A stretch of 64,000 nucleotides of DNA, from contig DAXETV010000006.1 in assembly GCA_051155775.1 (NCBI GenBank), positions 62,001 through 126,000 on the forward strand, written 5' to 3'. This stretch comes from CAYSCZ01 sp051155775. Its GTDB lineage: Bacteria; Bacteroidota; Bacteroidia; Cytophagales; Cyclobacteriaceae. Positions 37,240 to 46,008 of this stretch are shown piece after piece (the stretch's first letter is position 1; every line of letters begins with the position of its first letter). The notes below the pieces were generated by a model that was not told the DNA's origin, made no database searches, and saw only the letters and a list, made by a program, of their open reading frames with translations. Made by a program: the position numbers and the translations under genes.

Positions 37240-38284
37240 TGGCATTTACAATAACTATATCCTTTTGACCTTCTTCACCGGGCACTAACATGGGTTGATT
37301 GTTTATTATTGCCAATGCATCATCATCCATCTGTCTGGCTTGCTGATCACGCACAGATTTGTTTAGTTTCTTACCATCACTTGTTTCTCCCCTAACCCCG
37401 GAATAGGACTGCATCGGCTGCAATTGATACCAACCCTTTTCACATTCTACCCTGAGTTTATTATTCGGCAGACCTACGCTGGTAAGACCACTTGCTTTAA
37501 TACCACCGGCAAATTCCAATTCATAGCGCGTCGTTTCATCTACTTCCGTAAAAATAGTTGGCCTGTTAGTAGATTGGGATGCCTGGATAACCTTTACGGG
37601 CTCTTTCCCTGTAGCATATCTGATACCGTTGATGGTATATACGCCCATATCATAAAGAGCACCTCCACCCATATGCTTTTGCAAGCGCCATTTCTGCCAA
37701 CTGCTACCGGAATAACAGGCTTCCGCCCTGACATTTTGAATCAGCCCATATGGACGTGTTTTTGCGAACTTTATAACTGTCTTCGTATTTGGTTCATGCT
37801 GCATGCGGTAACCAATGGCAAGCTTGACTTTGTTTCTGTTACACGCATCAATGATGTTTTGGCATTCATCCTCGTCCATAGCCATCGGTTTTTCACACCA
37901 TACATGCTTACCTGTATTGGCTGCATCAATAGAAAACCTTGCATGCGTTCCGGTTGGCGTTACAATATAAACGATGTCGATATCATCATTATTAGCGATC
38001 TCATTCATGTTGTCATAGGAATACACATTTTGGTCTTTGATCCCATACATTCTTTGCCATTCAGGAATTTTATGAGGACTACCTGTTATAATTCCTCTAA
38101 GCTCACAATGCGCTGTCATTTGTAATCCAGGTGCCAATTGTCCGGTACTGTAGCTACCCAAACCCAGTAAAGCAACACCTAACTTTTTTTTGTTTTTTAT
38201 TTTTGGCGCACAAAAACCCAGGGATATGGCTGTAGTACCAATAGCTGATCTTTGGATAAAACCCCTCCTGCTAATTGATGTCAT
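37199..38284 (-). CDS. Gfo/Idh/MocA-family oxidoreductase with Tat signal
   Basis: A 361-residue NAD(P)-dependent sugar-type oxidoreductase. A twin-arginine signal SRRGFIQRSA leads into a hydrophobic stretch, so the folded enzyme is exported with its cofactor. The Rossmann motif is VALLGLGSYSTGQL, the conserved EKP is in HVWCEKPMAMDE, and the C-terminal half has the GGGALYDMGVYTINGIRY block of the family. The substrate is unknown. Cys25 after the signal (GFC) might allow lipidation, but the lipobox is weak. Its 3' end forms half of a terminator stem. Confidence 0.9.
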   Translation of the reverse strand: MTSISRRGFIQRSAIGTTAISLGFCAPKIKNKKKLGVALLGLGSYSTGQLAPGLQMTAHCELRGIITGSPHKIPEWQRMYGIKDQNVYSYDNMNEIANNDDIDIVYIVTPTGTHARFSIDAANTGKHVWCEKPMAMDEDECQNIIDACNRNKVKLAIGYRMQHEPNTKTVIKFAKTRPYGLIQNVRAEACYSGSSWQKWRLQKHMGGGALYDMGVYTINGIRYATGKEPVKVIQASQSTNRPTIFTEVDETTRYELEFAGGIKASGLTSVGLPNNKLRVECEKGWYQLQPMQSYSGVRGETSDGKKLNKSVRDQQARQMDDDALAIINNQPMLVPGEEGQKDIVIVNAIKKASQTGKEVVI

Positions 38285-38325
38285 AAGTTCTTTTTGTGGT
38301 TAATACGAATCGAACTAATTATCAT

Positions 38326-38634
38326 TTACAAAAAAGCAACATCATCAATCACTTTCTCATCAAATCTTTCTTCTAATAAATCCATCACTTTTTGCTTTCT
38401 GTATATTAATTCTTGTTTTAAAGGAGCGCTGGATAGAAATACAAATAGCTTACGGTCTTTGATAAACATCTTCTGCGTTCGTGAGGCGATTGGCTTACCC
38501 ATTATCTCCTCCCAGGACGACATCAAATGGGTTTGATTGTACTTTGTTTTAAGATTATAGTTAGATAGTAAATCACCAAATGATTCTTTTAACGAAGCGG
38601 TGTTTGAATTACGACGTTTGATCTCTTTGCTCAT
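38326..38634 (-). CDS. DUF721 (DciA-like) protein
   Basis: A 102-residue protein with the DUF721 pattern: SLKESFGDLLSNYNLKTKYNQTHLMSSWEEIMGKPIASRTQKMFIKDRKLFV..., then a strand-helix end. DUF721 includes DciA, a loader of the replicative helicase DnaB in many bacteria; the Bacteroidota versions are short, as here, and their role is inferred. It is upstream of the oxidoreductase gene on the same strand, 41 bases apart. Confidence 0.75.
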   Translation of the reverse strand: MSKEIKRRNSNTASLKESFGDLLSNYNLKTKYNQTHLMSSWEEIMGKPIASRTQKMFIKDRKLFVFLSSAPLKQELIYRKQKVMDLLEERFDEKVIDDVAFL

Positions 38635-38794
38635 ATTTATAATTTGATCTCATAAATTTATAAATAAAGTATTCTGAATTGGCTTTATTGAATACAAATT
38701 ATAACCCTGAACGCCTTTAATTTGGAACACATTATTTTTTCATTAATCTAAAATATAAAAACAACTATTTTAAGATATAGTGTGTTGAAATATC

Positions 38795-39634
38795 ATGATA
38801 AAATCATATTCAATATCAAAAGGATTAAAATATGCAAGCCTGATATTAATTGTTTGGCTTTTTGTTAAATGCTCTAGTGATTCAATAGCAGATCTTGAAC
38901 CGCTAATAGATTGTGAATCCAGCAGCTTAAGCCTTCAAATTGAGCTAGTGTCAAGCGCTTCATGTGTTAATGGAGGTCAGGTTACAATCTCACCAAGTGG
39001 CGGTGAACCACCTTATATGTATTCATTAAATAACAATGATTTTCAAAGTGCAAATACTTTTTCAGACATACCTGCAGGTAGCCTTGTAGCAAGCGTTATG
39101 GATTCAAAAGGTTGTGTATTTAGTGAAAATGGCTTCTTAGAAGCCAATGATGAAGCTATAACGATAGAACTAGAGACAATATCATCCGGTTGTAATGAAT
39201 CAAATGGTTCAATCAACACTTCTGCTGATGGTGGCGATGAAAACTTTCGATATACGCTTTTCCAGGAAGGAACACTTTTATTGGAATCCACAGATTCGTC
39301 TTTTAGTAATCTTTCACCAGGAGACTATACCATATCGGTCCAAGATGGCGGAGGGTGTGAATCTGAAAAAGAAATCAGCATACTAACGGGGATTTCACTT
39401 GAAAGTAACATTTTCCCACTTATAGAAACAAATTGTGCTGTTTCTGGCTGTCATCTGGATAGTCAGCAGCCTTTATATACCGATCCATCAGTTGTAGTAG
39501 ATAATGCAAATCAAATTGCTAACAGAGTATCCAGTCAAAGTCCATCCAGGGTTATGCCTCCAACAGGATCACTACCACAAAACGAAATTGATCAAATATT
39601 ATGTTGGGTAAATGATGGTGCCCCAGATAATTAA
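38795..39634 (+). CDS. Lipoprotein with SprB-like repeats and a cytochrome-c-like CX4CH domain
   Basis: A 279-residue lipoprotein (Cys26 after WLFVK). Residues about 45-118 and 124-200 are two beta-rich modules with spaced Cys and the pattern GG..TISPSGGEPPYMYSLNN...DIPAGSLVASVMDSKGC, like SprB-type repeats. Residues 200-279 resemble a small class I cytochrome c: NCAVSGCH with C214, C219 and H220, and an RVMPPTGSLPQNEIDQILCWVNDGA tail with a candidate Met ligand M254. The heme motif has four residues between the Cys instead of two, so heme attachment is uncertain. It is followed by YceI and DUF5777 genes. Confidence 0.65.
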   Translation: MIKSYSISKGLKYASLILIVWLFVKCSSDSIADLEPLIDCESSSLSLQIELVSSASCVNGGQVTISPSGGEPPYMYSLNNNDFQSANTFSDIPAGSLVASVMDSKGCVFSENGFLEANDEAITIELETISSGCNESNGSINTSADGGDENFRYTLFQEGTLLLESTDSSFSNLSPGDYTISVQDGGGCESEKEISILTGISLESNIFPLIETNCAVSGCHLDSQQPLYTDPSVVVDNANQIANRVSSQSPSRVMPPTGSLPQNEIDQILCWVNDGAPDN

Positions 39635-39651
39635 ATCTAAAATTCTTCGTA

Positions 39652-40194
39652 ATGATCAAACAAACATTATTTTTTTTATTTTTTTGTTTACCACTTATCT
39701 CTGAATCCCAACGATATGTCAGTGAAAGTTCAAATATCCGCTTTTTCTCTGAAGCTTTGGTGGAGGATATTGAAGCTACTACCACTACCAGTTCGAGCAT
39801 AATTGATCTGGAATCTGGCGAATTTGCCTTTCTTGTAAACATTAAAGATTTCCAGTTCAGAAAATCATTAATGCAAGAACATTTTAATGAAAGTTACCTG
39901 GAATCCGATAAATACCCCCATTCAACATTCAAAGGAAAAATAGAAAATTGGGATGGAAATGTTAATGACGAGCAAGTAACGGCAACTGGTGCATTAACCA
40001 TTCACGGCATAACGCATGAGGTTTCTGTGCCCGCCAACTTAAAGAAAGAAAACGATAAGATACATATTGAAACGTCTTTCAATGTAGAATTAAAAGACTA
40101 TAAAATTAAAATCCCAAAAGCATTATTTTACAATATAGCTGAGACCATACAAGTCTTTGTTGATTTTAAATATAAACCATATGAAAAAGGCTAA
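39652..40194 (+). CDS. YceI-family periplasmic protein
   Basis: A 180-residue exported protein (signal peptide ending SES-Q). The lipocalin-like YceI fold is indicated by IRFFSEALVEDIEATTT, FAFLVNIKDFQFRKSLMQEHF and YLESDKYPHSTFKG, then ATGALTIHGITHEVSVPA. YceI proteins bind isoprenoid-like lipids such as polyprenyl quinones in studied cases. It lies 17 bases after the cytochrome-like gene and overlaps the DUF5777 gene by 14 bases, so the three are probably one operon with a joint redox or lipid role. Confidence 0.85.
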   Translation: MIKQTLFFLFFCLPLISESQRYVSESSNIRFFSEALVEDIEATTTTSSSIIDLESGEFAFLVNIKDFQFRKSLMQEHFNESYLESDKYPHSTFKGKIENWDGNVNDEQVTATGALTIHGITHEVSVPANLKKENDKIHIETSFNVELKDYKIKIPKALFYNIAETIQVFVDFKYKPYEKG

Positions 40195-41062
40195 ACGCTG
40201 TATAATCATTATCACATTAATCATCGGAGTTTCCAAACTGCAAGCGCAAGACGATTTATTAAGTATGCTCCAGGAAAGTGAAACTGATAAAGGGGAAGAT
40301 TTTACCAGAGCCACCTTTAAAAGCACAAGATTAATCAATGGTCATACAGTAGAAACCAGAAGTAAAGGCGTGTTGGAATTTGTTATTGGTCATCGTTTTG
40401 GAAGGATTAACCAGGGAATTGACGATCTATTTGGATTGGATCAGGCAAATATTCGATTCGCTCTGGAATATGGATTCACTGATAATTTAAATATTGGCTT
40501 CGGAAGGTCTTCTTTCCAAAAAGTATATGACGGATTTATAAAATACAGAATCCTACGTCAATCAAATTTATTCCCTTTCACCATGACAGGTTTTGCGAGT
40601 ATGACGATACGAACCCTGGATTTTCCTCAAGAATTAAAATTTAAGGATAGGCATAGCTATGGATATAGCTATCAAATACTTCTTGCAAGAAAGTTTAGTC
40701 AAAGATTTTCACTCCAGATCATGCCATCCCTTGTGCATAGGAACTTTGTGGAGGATGAAGATGCTGAAAATGATGTTATCAGTCTTGGGGTTGGTGGTCG
40801 ATTTAAATTAACGAATAGGGTGGCATTAAATGCCGAGTACTATTATCAAGTCTCAGATAAGCCAGATGATATCATAAATGCATTGGCATTTGGTTTTGAT
40901 ATAGAAACCGGGGGCCATGTCTTTCAATTACATTTAACAAATGCCAGAACAATGAATGAAAGAGGCTTCATCACAGAAAATACCGGTGAATTTTTCGATG
41001 GAGATATACATTTCGGATTTAATGTATCCAGGGTATTTTTTCTGGGAGGTAAAAAAGAATAA
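40181..41062 (+). CDS. DUF5777-family outer-membrane beta-barrel protein
   Basis: About 293 residues from ATG 40181 (MKKAKRC), which gives a proper signal peptide ending KLQAQ-DD; the longer frame from 40157 lacks one. The mature part is a series of amphipathic strands (VLEFVIGHRFGRINQGIDDLFGLDQANIRFALEYG, then FGFDIETGGHVFQLHLTNA), a layout I associate with DUF5777 barrels. The function is unknown. Its start overlaps the YceI stop by 14 bases. It converges on the MATE gene with only 8 bases between stops. Confidence 0.7.
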   Translation: MKKAKRCIIIITLIIGVSKLQAQDDLLSMLQESETDKGEDFTRATFKSTRLINGHTVETRSKGVLEFVIGHRFGRINQGIDDLFGLDQANIRFALEYGFTDNLNIGFGRSSFQKVYDGFIKYRILRQSNLFPFTMTGFASMTIRTLDFPQELKFKDRHSYGYSYQILLARKFSQRFSLQIMPSLVHRNFVEDEDAENDVISLGVGGRFKLTNRVALNAEYYYQVSDKPDDIINALAFGFDIETGGHVFQLHLTNARTMNERGFITENTGEFFDGDIHFGFNVSRVFFLGGKKE

Positions 41063-41070
41063 TAAATCCA

Positions 41071-42423
41071 TCAGTGAACAGCCAATTCAGACTTTGCTTT
41101 TACTAAAATATTTCTACTTAATGATGTAAATCTAACAACCTGAAGCACCGCTGAGATGGTTAAACCCAACAACAAACCAAGCCATACACCTATTGCCTTC
41201 ATATCCAATTCGAACGCAAAGAAATAACCTGAAGGAATAGCAATGACCCAATATGCTATCAATGTAAATATCATTGGTAATTTAACATCCGAGATTCCTC
41301 TTAAACTACCTAATCCCACAACCTGAATCCCGTCTGAAATTTGATAAAAAGCAGCAATCACCAGTAACGTGCTGGCATAATCAATGACTAATTCAGATTT
41401 AATGTAAAGGGTTGGCAAAAAGTTCTTACCAAATAAAAACATCAGCGCAAACCCAAACATAACCATTGAAACTAATAAAAAAGAAGATCTTCCGGCTTCC
41501 TTCATGGCTCTATAATCATTCTTACCATATTCCGTTCCCACACGGATGGTGGTAGCAGCAGCAAGCCCTGTCGCTACCATGTAGGTTATAGCTGATAAAT
41601 TTAAAGCAATTTGATGGGCAGCTAATGCTTCGGCACTTATCCACCCGACCATAATCGCCGACATACTAAAGGCACCAACCTCAAATAACAGTTGCAAGCC
41701 TGAAGGAATCCCTATATTCAGCAATTCTTTAAATTTTGACCAACCCAATTTCACTGGTCCTTTCAGATGTTGTCCTGCTGTTGAATAGCTTAGGGTCCAC
41801 CACATTAGGCTGGTACTAATAAATATCCTTGCTATCAAAGTCGCGTATCCTGCTCCTAATAAACCCAATGCCGGGAATCCAAATTTGCCAAAGATCAATA
41901 GGTAGTTAAGAAATACATTTAAAATATTTCCGGTCACAGAAGAATACATGGCGGGTTTGGTCAAAGAGAAGCCTTCCAGGTATTGTCTGAACGACTGAAA
42001 AACCATTATTGGTATGATCGAAATGCCCAATACCTTTAAGTAAGGTGAAGCCATCTCCACAACTTCCGGTTCCTGATCAAAATAAATCAATAACTCAGAG
42101 CCCCCAGTAACCAATAAAAATAGAACAACCCCCAAAATTATATTCTGTATGATCCCGTGCTGACCATATTTTGATATGCTTAGATAATTTTTTGACCCCA
42201 GCGATGCAGAAACTAAAGGAGTGATACCATATGACACACCAATACCAAATATCAAAAAAAAGAAAAATAAGCTATTGGCCAAGGCGGCTGCAGCTAGCGG
42301 GACCTCCCCTAATCTACCGACCATCAAACTATCTGCTGTACCAGTCAGGATGTGACCAAGTTGAGATAAAATAACCGGAAAAGCCAGTTGAAGGGTTTTT
42401 GAGAAGTGAGACTTGTAACTCAT
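41071..42423 (-). CDS. MATE-family multidrug efflux transporter
   Basis: A 450-residue inner-membrane protein with twelve predicted helices in two related halves. The N-terminal LAFPVILSQLGHILTGTADSLMVGRLGEVPLAAAAL is the standard NorM-type MATE opening, and the second half repeats this with GIPSGLQLLFEVGAFSMSAIMVGWISAEALAAHQIA. It probably exports cationic drugs or metabolites using Na+ or H+. It is transcribed in the same direction as atpC, 42 bases downstream, but is unlikely to be functionally linked. Confidence 0.93.
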   Translation of the reverse strand: MSYKSHFSKTLQLAFPVILSQLGHILTGTADSLMVGRLGEVPLAAAALANSLFFFFLIFGIGVSYGITPLVSASLGSKNYLSISKYGQHGIIQNIILGVVLFLLVTGGSELLIYFDQEPEVVEMASPYLKVLGISIIPIMVFQSFRQYLEGFSLTKPAMYSSVTGNILNVFLNYLLIFGKFGFPALGLLGAGYATLIARIFISTSLMWWTLSYSTAGQHLKGPVKLGWSKFKELLNIGIPSGLQLLFEVGAFSMSAIMVGWISAEALAAHQIALNLSAITYMVATGLAAATTIRVGTEYGKNDYRAMKEAGRSSFLLVSMVMFGFALMFLFGKNFLPTLYIKSELVIDYASTLLVIAAFYQISDGIQVVGLGSLRGISDVKLPMIFTLIAYWVIAIPSGYFFAFELDMKAIGVWLGLLLGLTISAVLQVVRFTSLSRNILVKAKSELAVH

Positions 42424-42465
42424 CTTTTCATCCTAAGGGAAAAACATGAATAAAGCCTTAAGAAA

Positions 42466-42714
42466 TTATTCTTTATGTACTACCTCAGCTAAAACAGTAA
42501 CAACATTATTTAACACCTCCACTGTCCCACCTTCCACTTCATAAATAATTTCTTTTTTCTTCTGCTTTAGCTTTAAATCACCTTTACCCAAGGAGCTTAT
42601 TAAAGGCGCATGATTGTTTAATACCTGAAAATATCCTTCACTGCCCGGTAAAATAGCCGATTCTACCTCACCGTCAAATACTTTTTCATCAGGTGTGATT
42701 AATTCTAAAAACAT
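42466..42714 (-). CDS. atpC: ATP synthase epsilon subunit, short form
   Basis: An 82-residue epsilon subunit holding only the N-terminal beta-sandwich (ITPDEKVFDGEVESAILPGSEGYFQVLNNHAPLISSL). The C-terminal helical hairpin that inhibits ATP hydrolysis in many bacteria is absent; this short form is common in Bacteroidota. It lies 5 bases after atpD. The other ATP synthase genes are not in the window. Confidence 0.93.
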   Translation of the reverse strand: MFLELITPDEKVFDGEVESAILPGSEGYFQVLNNHAPLISSLGKGDLKLKQKKKEIIYEVEGGTVEVLNNVVTVLAEVVHKE

Positions 42715-42719
42715 TACTT

Positions 42720-44225
42720 TTATTTAGACTCTTTAATCATTTTTTCTCCTGCTTCTATGGCATCTTCTATGGACCCCTTTAAATTAAAGGCTGCTTCAGG
42801 AAGATGATCGAGCTCACCATCCATAATCATGTTGAATCCTTTTATGGTTTCTTTTATGTCTACAAGCACACCTGGAATACCAGTAAATGCTTCTGCTACA
42901 TGGAACGGTTGGGAAAGGAAACGCTGTACTCTTCTTGCGCGATAAACGGTTTGTTTATCTTCTTCTGATAGTTCATCCATACCCAGAATGGCGATAATGT
43001 CCTGCAGTTCCTTATATCGCTGAAGTATTTCTTTTACCCGCTGTGCAGTTTTATAATGTTCTGCACCAATAACTTCCGGAGTTAATATTCTCGACGTTGA
43101 ATCTAAAGGATCTACCGCCGGATAAATACCGAGTTCCGCAATTTTACGGGAGAGTACTGTTGTCGCATCAAGGTGGCTGAATGTAGTGGCAGGCGCCGGG
43201 TCAGTGAGGTCATCCGCAGGAACATAAACCGCCTGAACAGACGTGATGGAACCATGCTTAGTTGAAGTGATCCTCTCCTGCATATTACCCATCTCCGAAG
43301 CCAGTGTAGGTTGGTAACCCACTGCTGAAGGCATCCTTCCTAAGAGCGCAGATACCTCGGAGCCAGCTTGTGTGAATCTAAAAATATTATCGATGAAAAA
43401 AAGAATATCACGCCCGGGCCCTTTGCCATCTCCATCACGGAAGTATTCGGCTAATGTTAATCCCGATAAAGCAACCCTGGCACGAGCACCCGGAGGTTCA
43501 TTCATCTGACCAAAAACGAATGTTGCCTTGGAATCTTTAAGTTTTTCTTTATTGACTTTGGAAAGGTCCCAGCCTCCTGCCTCCATAGATTCTTTAAAAT
43601 CGTCCCCGTAGTTTACGATGCCCGCTTCAATCATTTCCCTTAGCAGGTCATTACCTTCACGTGTCCGCTCACCAACACCGGCAAATACAGAAAGGCCTGC
43701 ATAAGCTTTTGCAATGTTATTTATGAGTTCCTGTATGAGTACAGTCTTACCAACGCCGGCGCCGCCAAATAACCCGATTTTACCACCTTTAGAATAAGGT
43801 TCAATTAAGTCTATAACCTTAATACCGGTAAAAAGCACCTCGGATGAGGTCGATAATTCCTTAAATTCCGGTGCACTTCTATGGATCGACAAGCCCGTTT
43901 CCGTAGGTAATTGCTCCATCCCATCGATTGCACTACCAACTACATTGAACAATCGCCCTTTTATTTCTTCACCGATAGGCATTCTTATAGGTGTTCCCAA
44001 ATCTTCTACTTCGGTTCCCCTCATTAACCCGTCCGTTGCGTCCATACCCACTGCCCTGACTGTATCTTCCCCAAGGTGCTGTTGAACTTCCAGAATAACT
44101 GGTTCCCCATTTGGTTTAACAACCCGTAAAGAATCGAGGATTTTTGGGAGTGTAGAGCCTTCGGCTCCAAAACTTATATCTACAACAGGACCGATTATTT
44201 GGGTGATTTTACCTTTATTAGCCAT
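42720..44225 (-). CDS. atpD: ATP synthase F1 beta subunit
   Basis: A 501-residue catalytic subunit of F1. The P-loop is GGAGVGKTVL (about residue 152), followed by VFAGVGERTREGNDL, VFGQMNEPPGARARVALSGLT, and ILFFIDNIFRFTQAGSEVSALLGRMPSAVGYQPTL. The C-terminal DELSEED torque motif is intact. The atpD-atpC pair placed away from the other atp genes is usual for the phylum. About 90 AT-rich bases upstream should hold the promoter. Confidence 0.98.
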   Translation of the reverse strand: MANKGKITQIIGPVVDISFGAEGSTLPKILDSLRVVKPNGEPVILEVQQHLGEDTVRAVGMDATDGLMRGTEVEDLGTPIRMPIGEEIKGRLFNVVGSAIDGMEQLPTETGLSIHRSAPEFKELSTSSEVLFTGIKVIDLIEPYSKGGKIGLFGGAGVGKTVLIQELINNIAKAYAGLSVFAGVGERTREGNDLLREMIEAGIVNYGDDFKESMEAGGWDLSKVNKEKLKDSKATFVFGQMNEPPGARARVALSGLTLAEYFRDGDGKGPGRDILFFIDNIFRFTQAGSEVSALLGRMPSAVGYQPTLASEMGNMQERITSTKHGSITSVQAVYVPADDLTDPAPATTFSHLDATTVLSRKIAELGIYPAVDPLDSTSRILTPEVIGAEHYKTAQRVKEILQRYKELQDIIAILGMDELSEEDKQTVYRARRVQRFLSQPFHVAEAFTGIPGVLVDIKETIKGFNMIMDGELDHLPEAAFNLKGSIEDAIEAGEKMIKESK

Positions 44226-44314
44226 TAGGATTTAGAAATGTTATTATATGTACCCGCGAAGTTAATCGAATATGGGATTATAACAAATGATGGAATAACA
44301 ATGAGTAAGCGTAA

Positions 44315-45517
44315 TCAGGAGCTCTTTAGTTGTATTCTAAAAACAGTACCTTTCCCTACTTCTGAGGACTTTACAAATATTTTCCCGGAATGATATTTTT
44401 CTATTATTCGCCTGGCAAGGGTCAATCCCAAACCCCAACCTCGCTTTTTTGAAGTGTAGCCTGGTTCGAAGATTTTTCGTTGATCAGATTTCGAAATACC
44501 TCTCCCGGTGTCACCGATATCAATGGCTACCTTACCACCATTTATTTTAATTATTTTGATTTTTATGTCTCCTTTACCCTCCATCGCATCTACTGCATTC
44601 TTAACCAGATTCTCAATAACCCATTCAAAAAGCGGTTGATTTATTAAGGCAAACAATGCTTCATTAGGAAAAACCTCGTAAGAGAAGACAACTTTTTTTG
44701 ATATCCTGTTTTGAAGATACCGAACAGCGTGTGTAACGGTATCAAAAACATTTTTGTTGGTTAAATGGGGTACTGAGCCAATATTTGAAAATCTTGATGT
44801 TATGACCTCCAATCTCTTTACATCCTTTTCTAATTCTCCCACAACCTCTTCATTTAGATTGCTGCTTGATTTCAGGTATTCCATCCATGCCATGAGAGAA
44901 GATAGCGGGGTCCCCAACTGATGGGCTGTTTCTTTCGCCAAACCTGCCCAGACACGATTTTGCTCCGCATTTCTTGAATAATTAAAGATCATATAAACTG
45001 CGAAGGCAAAAACAATTATCACAGTAAGTTGTAAATATGGGAAAAACCAGAGTTGGGTTAACAAAAATGAATCTTTATAATAGACGTAACTATAGCCATA
45101 AACCTTATTTTGATCATTTTTCAGCTCTATAGCCACAGGTTCATGTTGTCGGGCCATTTTTGATAACTCCTTATATAAAATAGCAAGTTTATCAGACTCA
45201 TTCGAAGCCCTTTCTGCAGCAGGTATGTTTTTGAAATCTACAGGCATTCCTAATTCATCAGTCCTGATAACCGGGATTGTTTTGTTAGATATGATAACAT
45301 TTTCGAATAAAAAATTGGGTGGATTTGGATTATTAGCTAAATACTCTAAAGTACTGGCATACAACGCGATCTGATTCTCCTCTCTGACCTTAATTTTATT
45401 AACGATTAACGAGGTATAAAATATCGATCCGCCGGCAATCAATAAGGATATGATCAGAATTATCCATTTTATTTTTGGGTCACTGGTAATGAATTTCTCT
45501 TTTGAAGCTTTTGTCAT
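44315..45517 (-). CDS. Membrane sensor histidine kinase
   Basis: A 400-residue kinase. Two membrane helices (about residues 17-40 and 160-180) flank a 120-residue extracytoplasmic domain. HisKA has phospho-acceptor H199 in AKETAHQLGTPLSSLMAWMEYLK, and the ATPase domain shows ENLVKNAVDAME, IDIGDTGRGI and GWGLGLTLARRI. No response regulator gene is adjacent, so it is an orphan with an unknown partner. Confidence 0.92.
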   Translation of the reverse strand: MTKASKEKFITSDPKIKWIILIISLLIAGGSIFYTSLIVNKIKVREENQIALYASTLEYLANNPNPPNFLFENVIISNKTIPVIRTDELGMPVDFKNIPAAERASNESDKLAILYKELSKMARQHEPVAIELKNDQNKVYGYSYVYYKDSFLLTQLWFFPYLQLTVIIVFAFAVYMIFNYSRNAEQNRVWAGLAKETAHQLGTPLSSLMAWMEYLKSSSNLNEEVVGELEKDVKRLEVITSRFSNIGSVPHLTNKNVFDTVTHAVRYLQNRISKKVVFSYEVFPNEALFALINQPLFEWVIENLVKNAVDAMEGKGDIKIKIIKINGGKVAIDIGDTGRGISKSDQRKIFEPGYTSKKRGWGLGLTLARRIIEKYHSGKIFVKSSEVGKGTVFRIQLKSS

Positions 45518-45596
45518 ATTTTAATGAAGAAAATAGGCATAATGATAATATTTGCAATTAATTGCTTTTCAATACATACGCATTCAAATCTACAGT

Positions 45597-46007
45597 CTAA
45601 TCAAGCAGGTAACTGATATAATCACCCCCTGAAATTTCTAAAAAATTTTCTGTACCGTGATTATAAAAATAAACCCAGACCTTGTAAACTTCTTGATCTG
45701 CAATAGCATCCACTTGTTTGCGGTTGTATTCATTTAAAGGATTACCGGGAGAGACCATACCTTCATAAGAATCAATCCAGCTAAAAGAAGTCCTGCTGAT
45801 CCTGTAGATTTCTCCCCAAACGATTGATTGATCTGATGCTGACGACTCAATAACAGCCGGATAATCTCCCAGGTCAAATAAACGACCCTGAACAAAACCT
45901 TTAGTTATAAACGATCCTTCCGTTTTTAATCTAAGCGCAAATGGGTTTGTGAAGAACGAGCATAAGGTACCATATGCAAAAAGGTAAACATCAGAATGAT
46001 CATCCAT
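45597..46007 (-). CDS. Gamma-glutamylcyclotransferase-like (AIG2) protein
   Basis: A 136-residue protein with the GGCT-like fold: YLFAYGTLCSFFTNPFALRL, then FVQGRLFDLGDYPAVIE and WGEIYRI. The catalytic-type Glu should be in the SWIDSYEGM helix. Such proteins cleave gamma-glutamyl dipeptides or amines. It starts one base after the stop of the ABC permease gene (TAAAATG), so it is probably made with the transporter, but no functional link is obvious. Confidence 0.85.
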   Translation of the reverse strand: MDDHSDVYLFAYGTLCSFFTNPFALRLKTEGSFITKGFVQGRLFDLGDYPAVIESSASDQSIVWGEIYRISRTSFSWIDSYEGMVSPGNPLNEYNRKQVDAIADQEVYKVWVYFYNHGTENFLEISGGDYISYLLD

Positions 46008-46008
46008 T

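Noticed and set aside
37424..38125. 233-residue plus-strand open frame inside the oxidoreductase gene
   Set aside because: It is antisense to conserved Gfo/Idh/MocA motifs and shows no domain or signal of its own.
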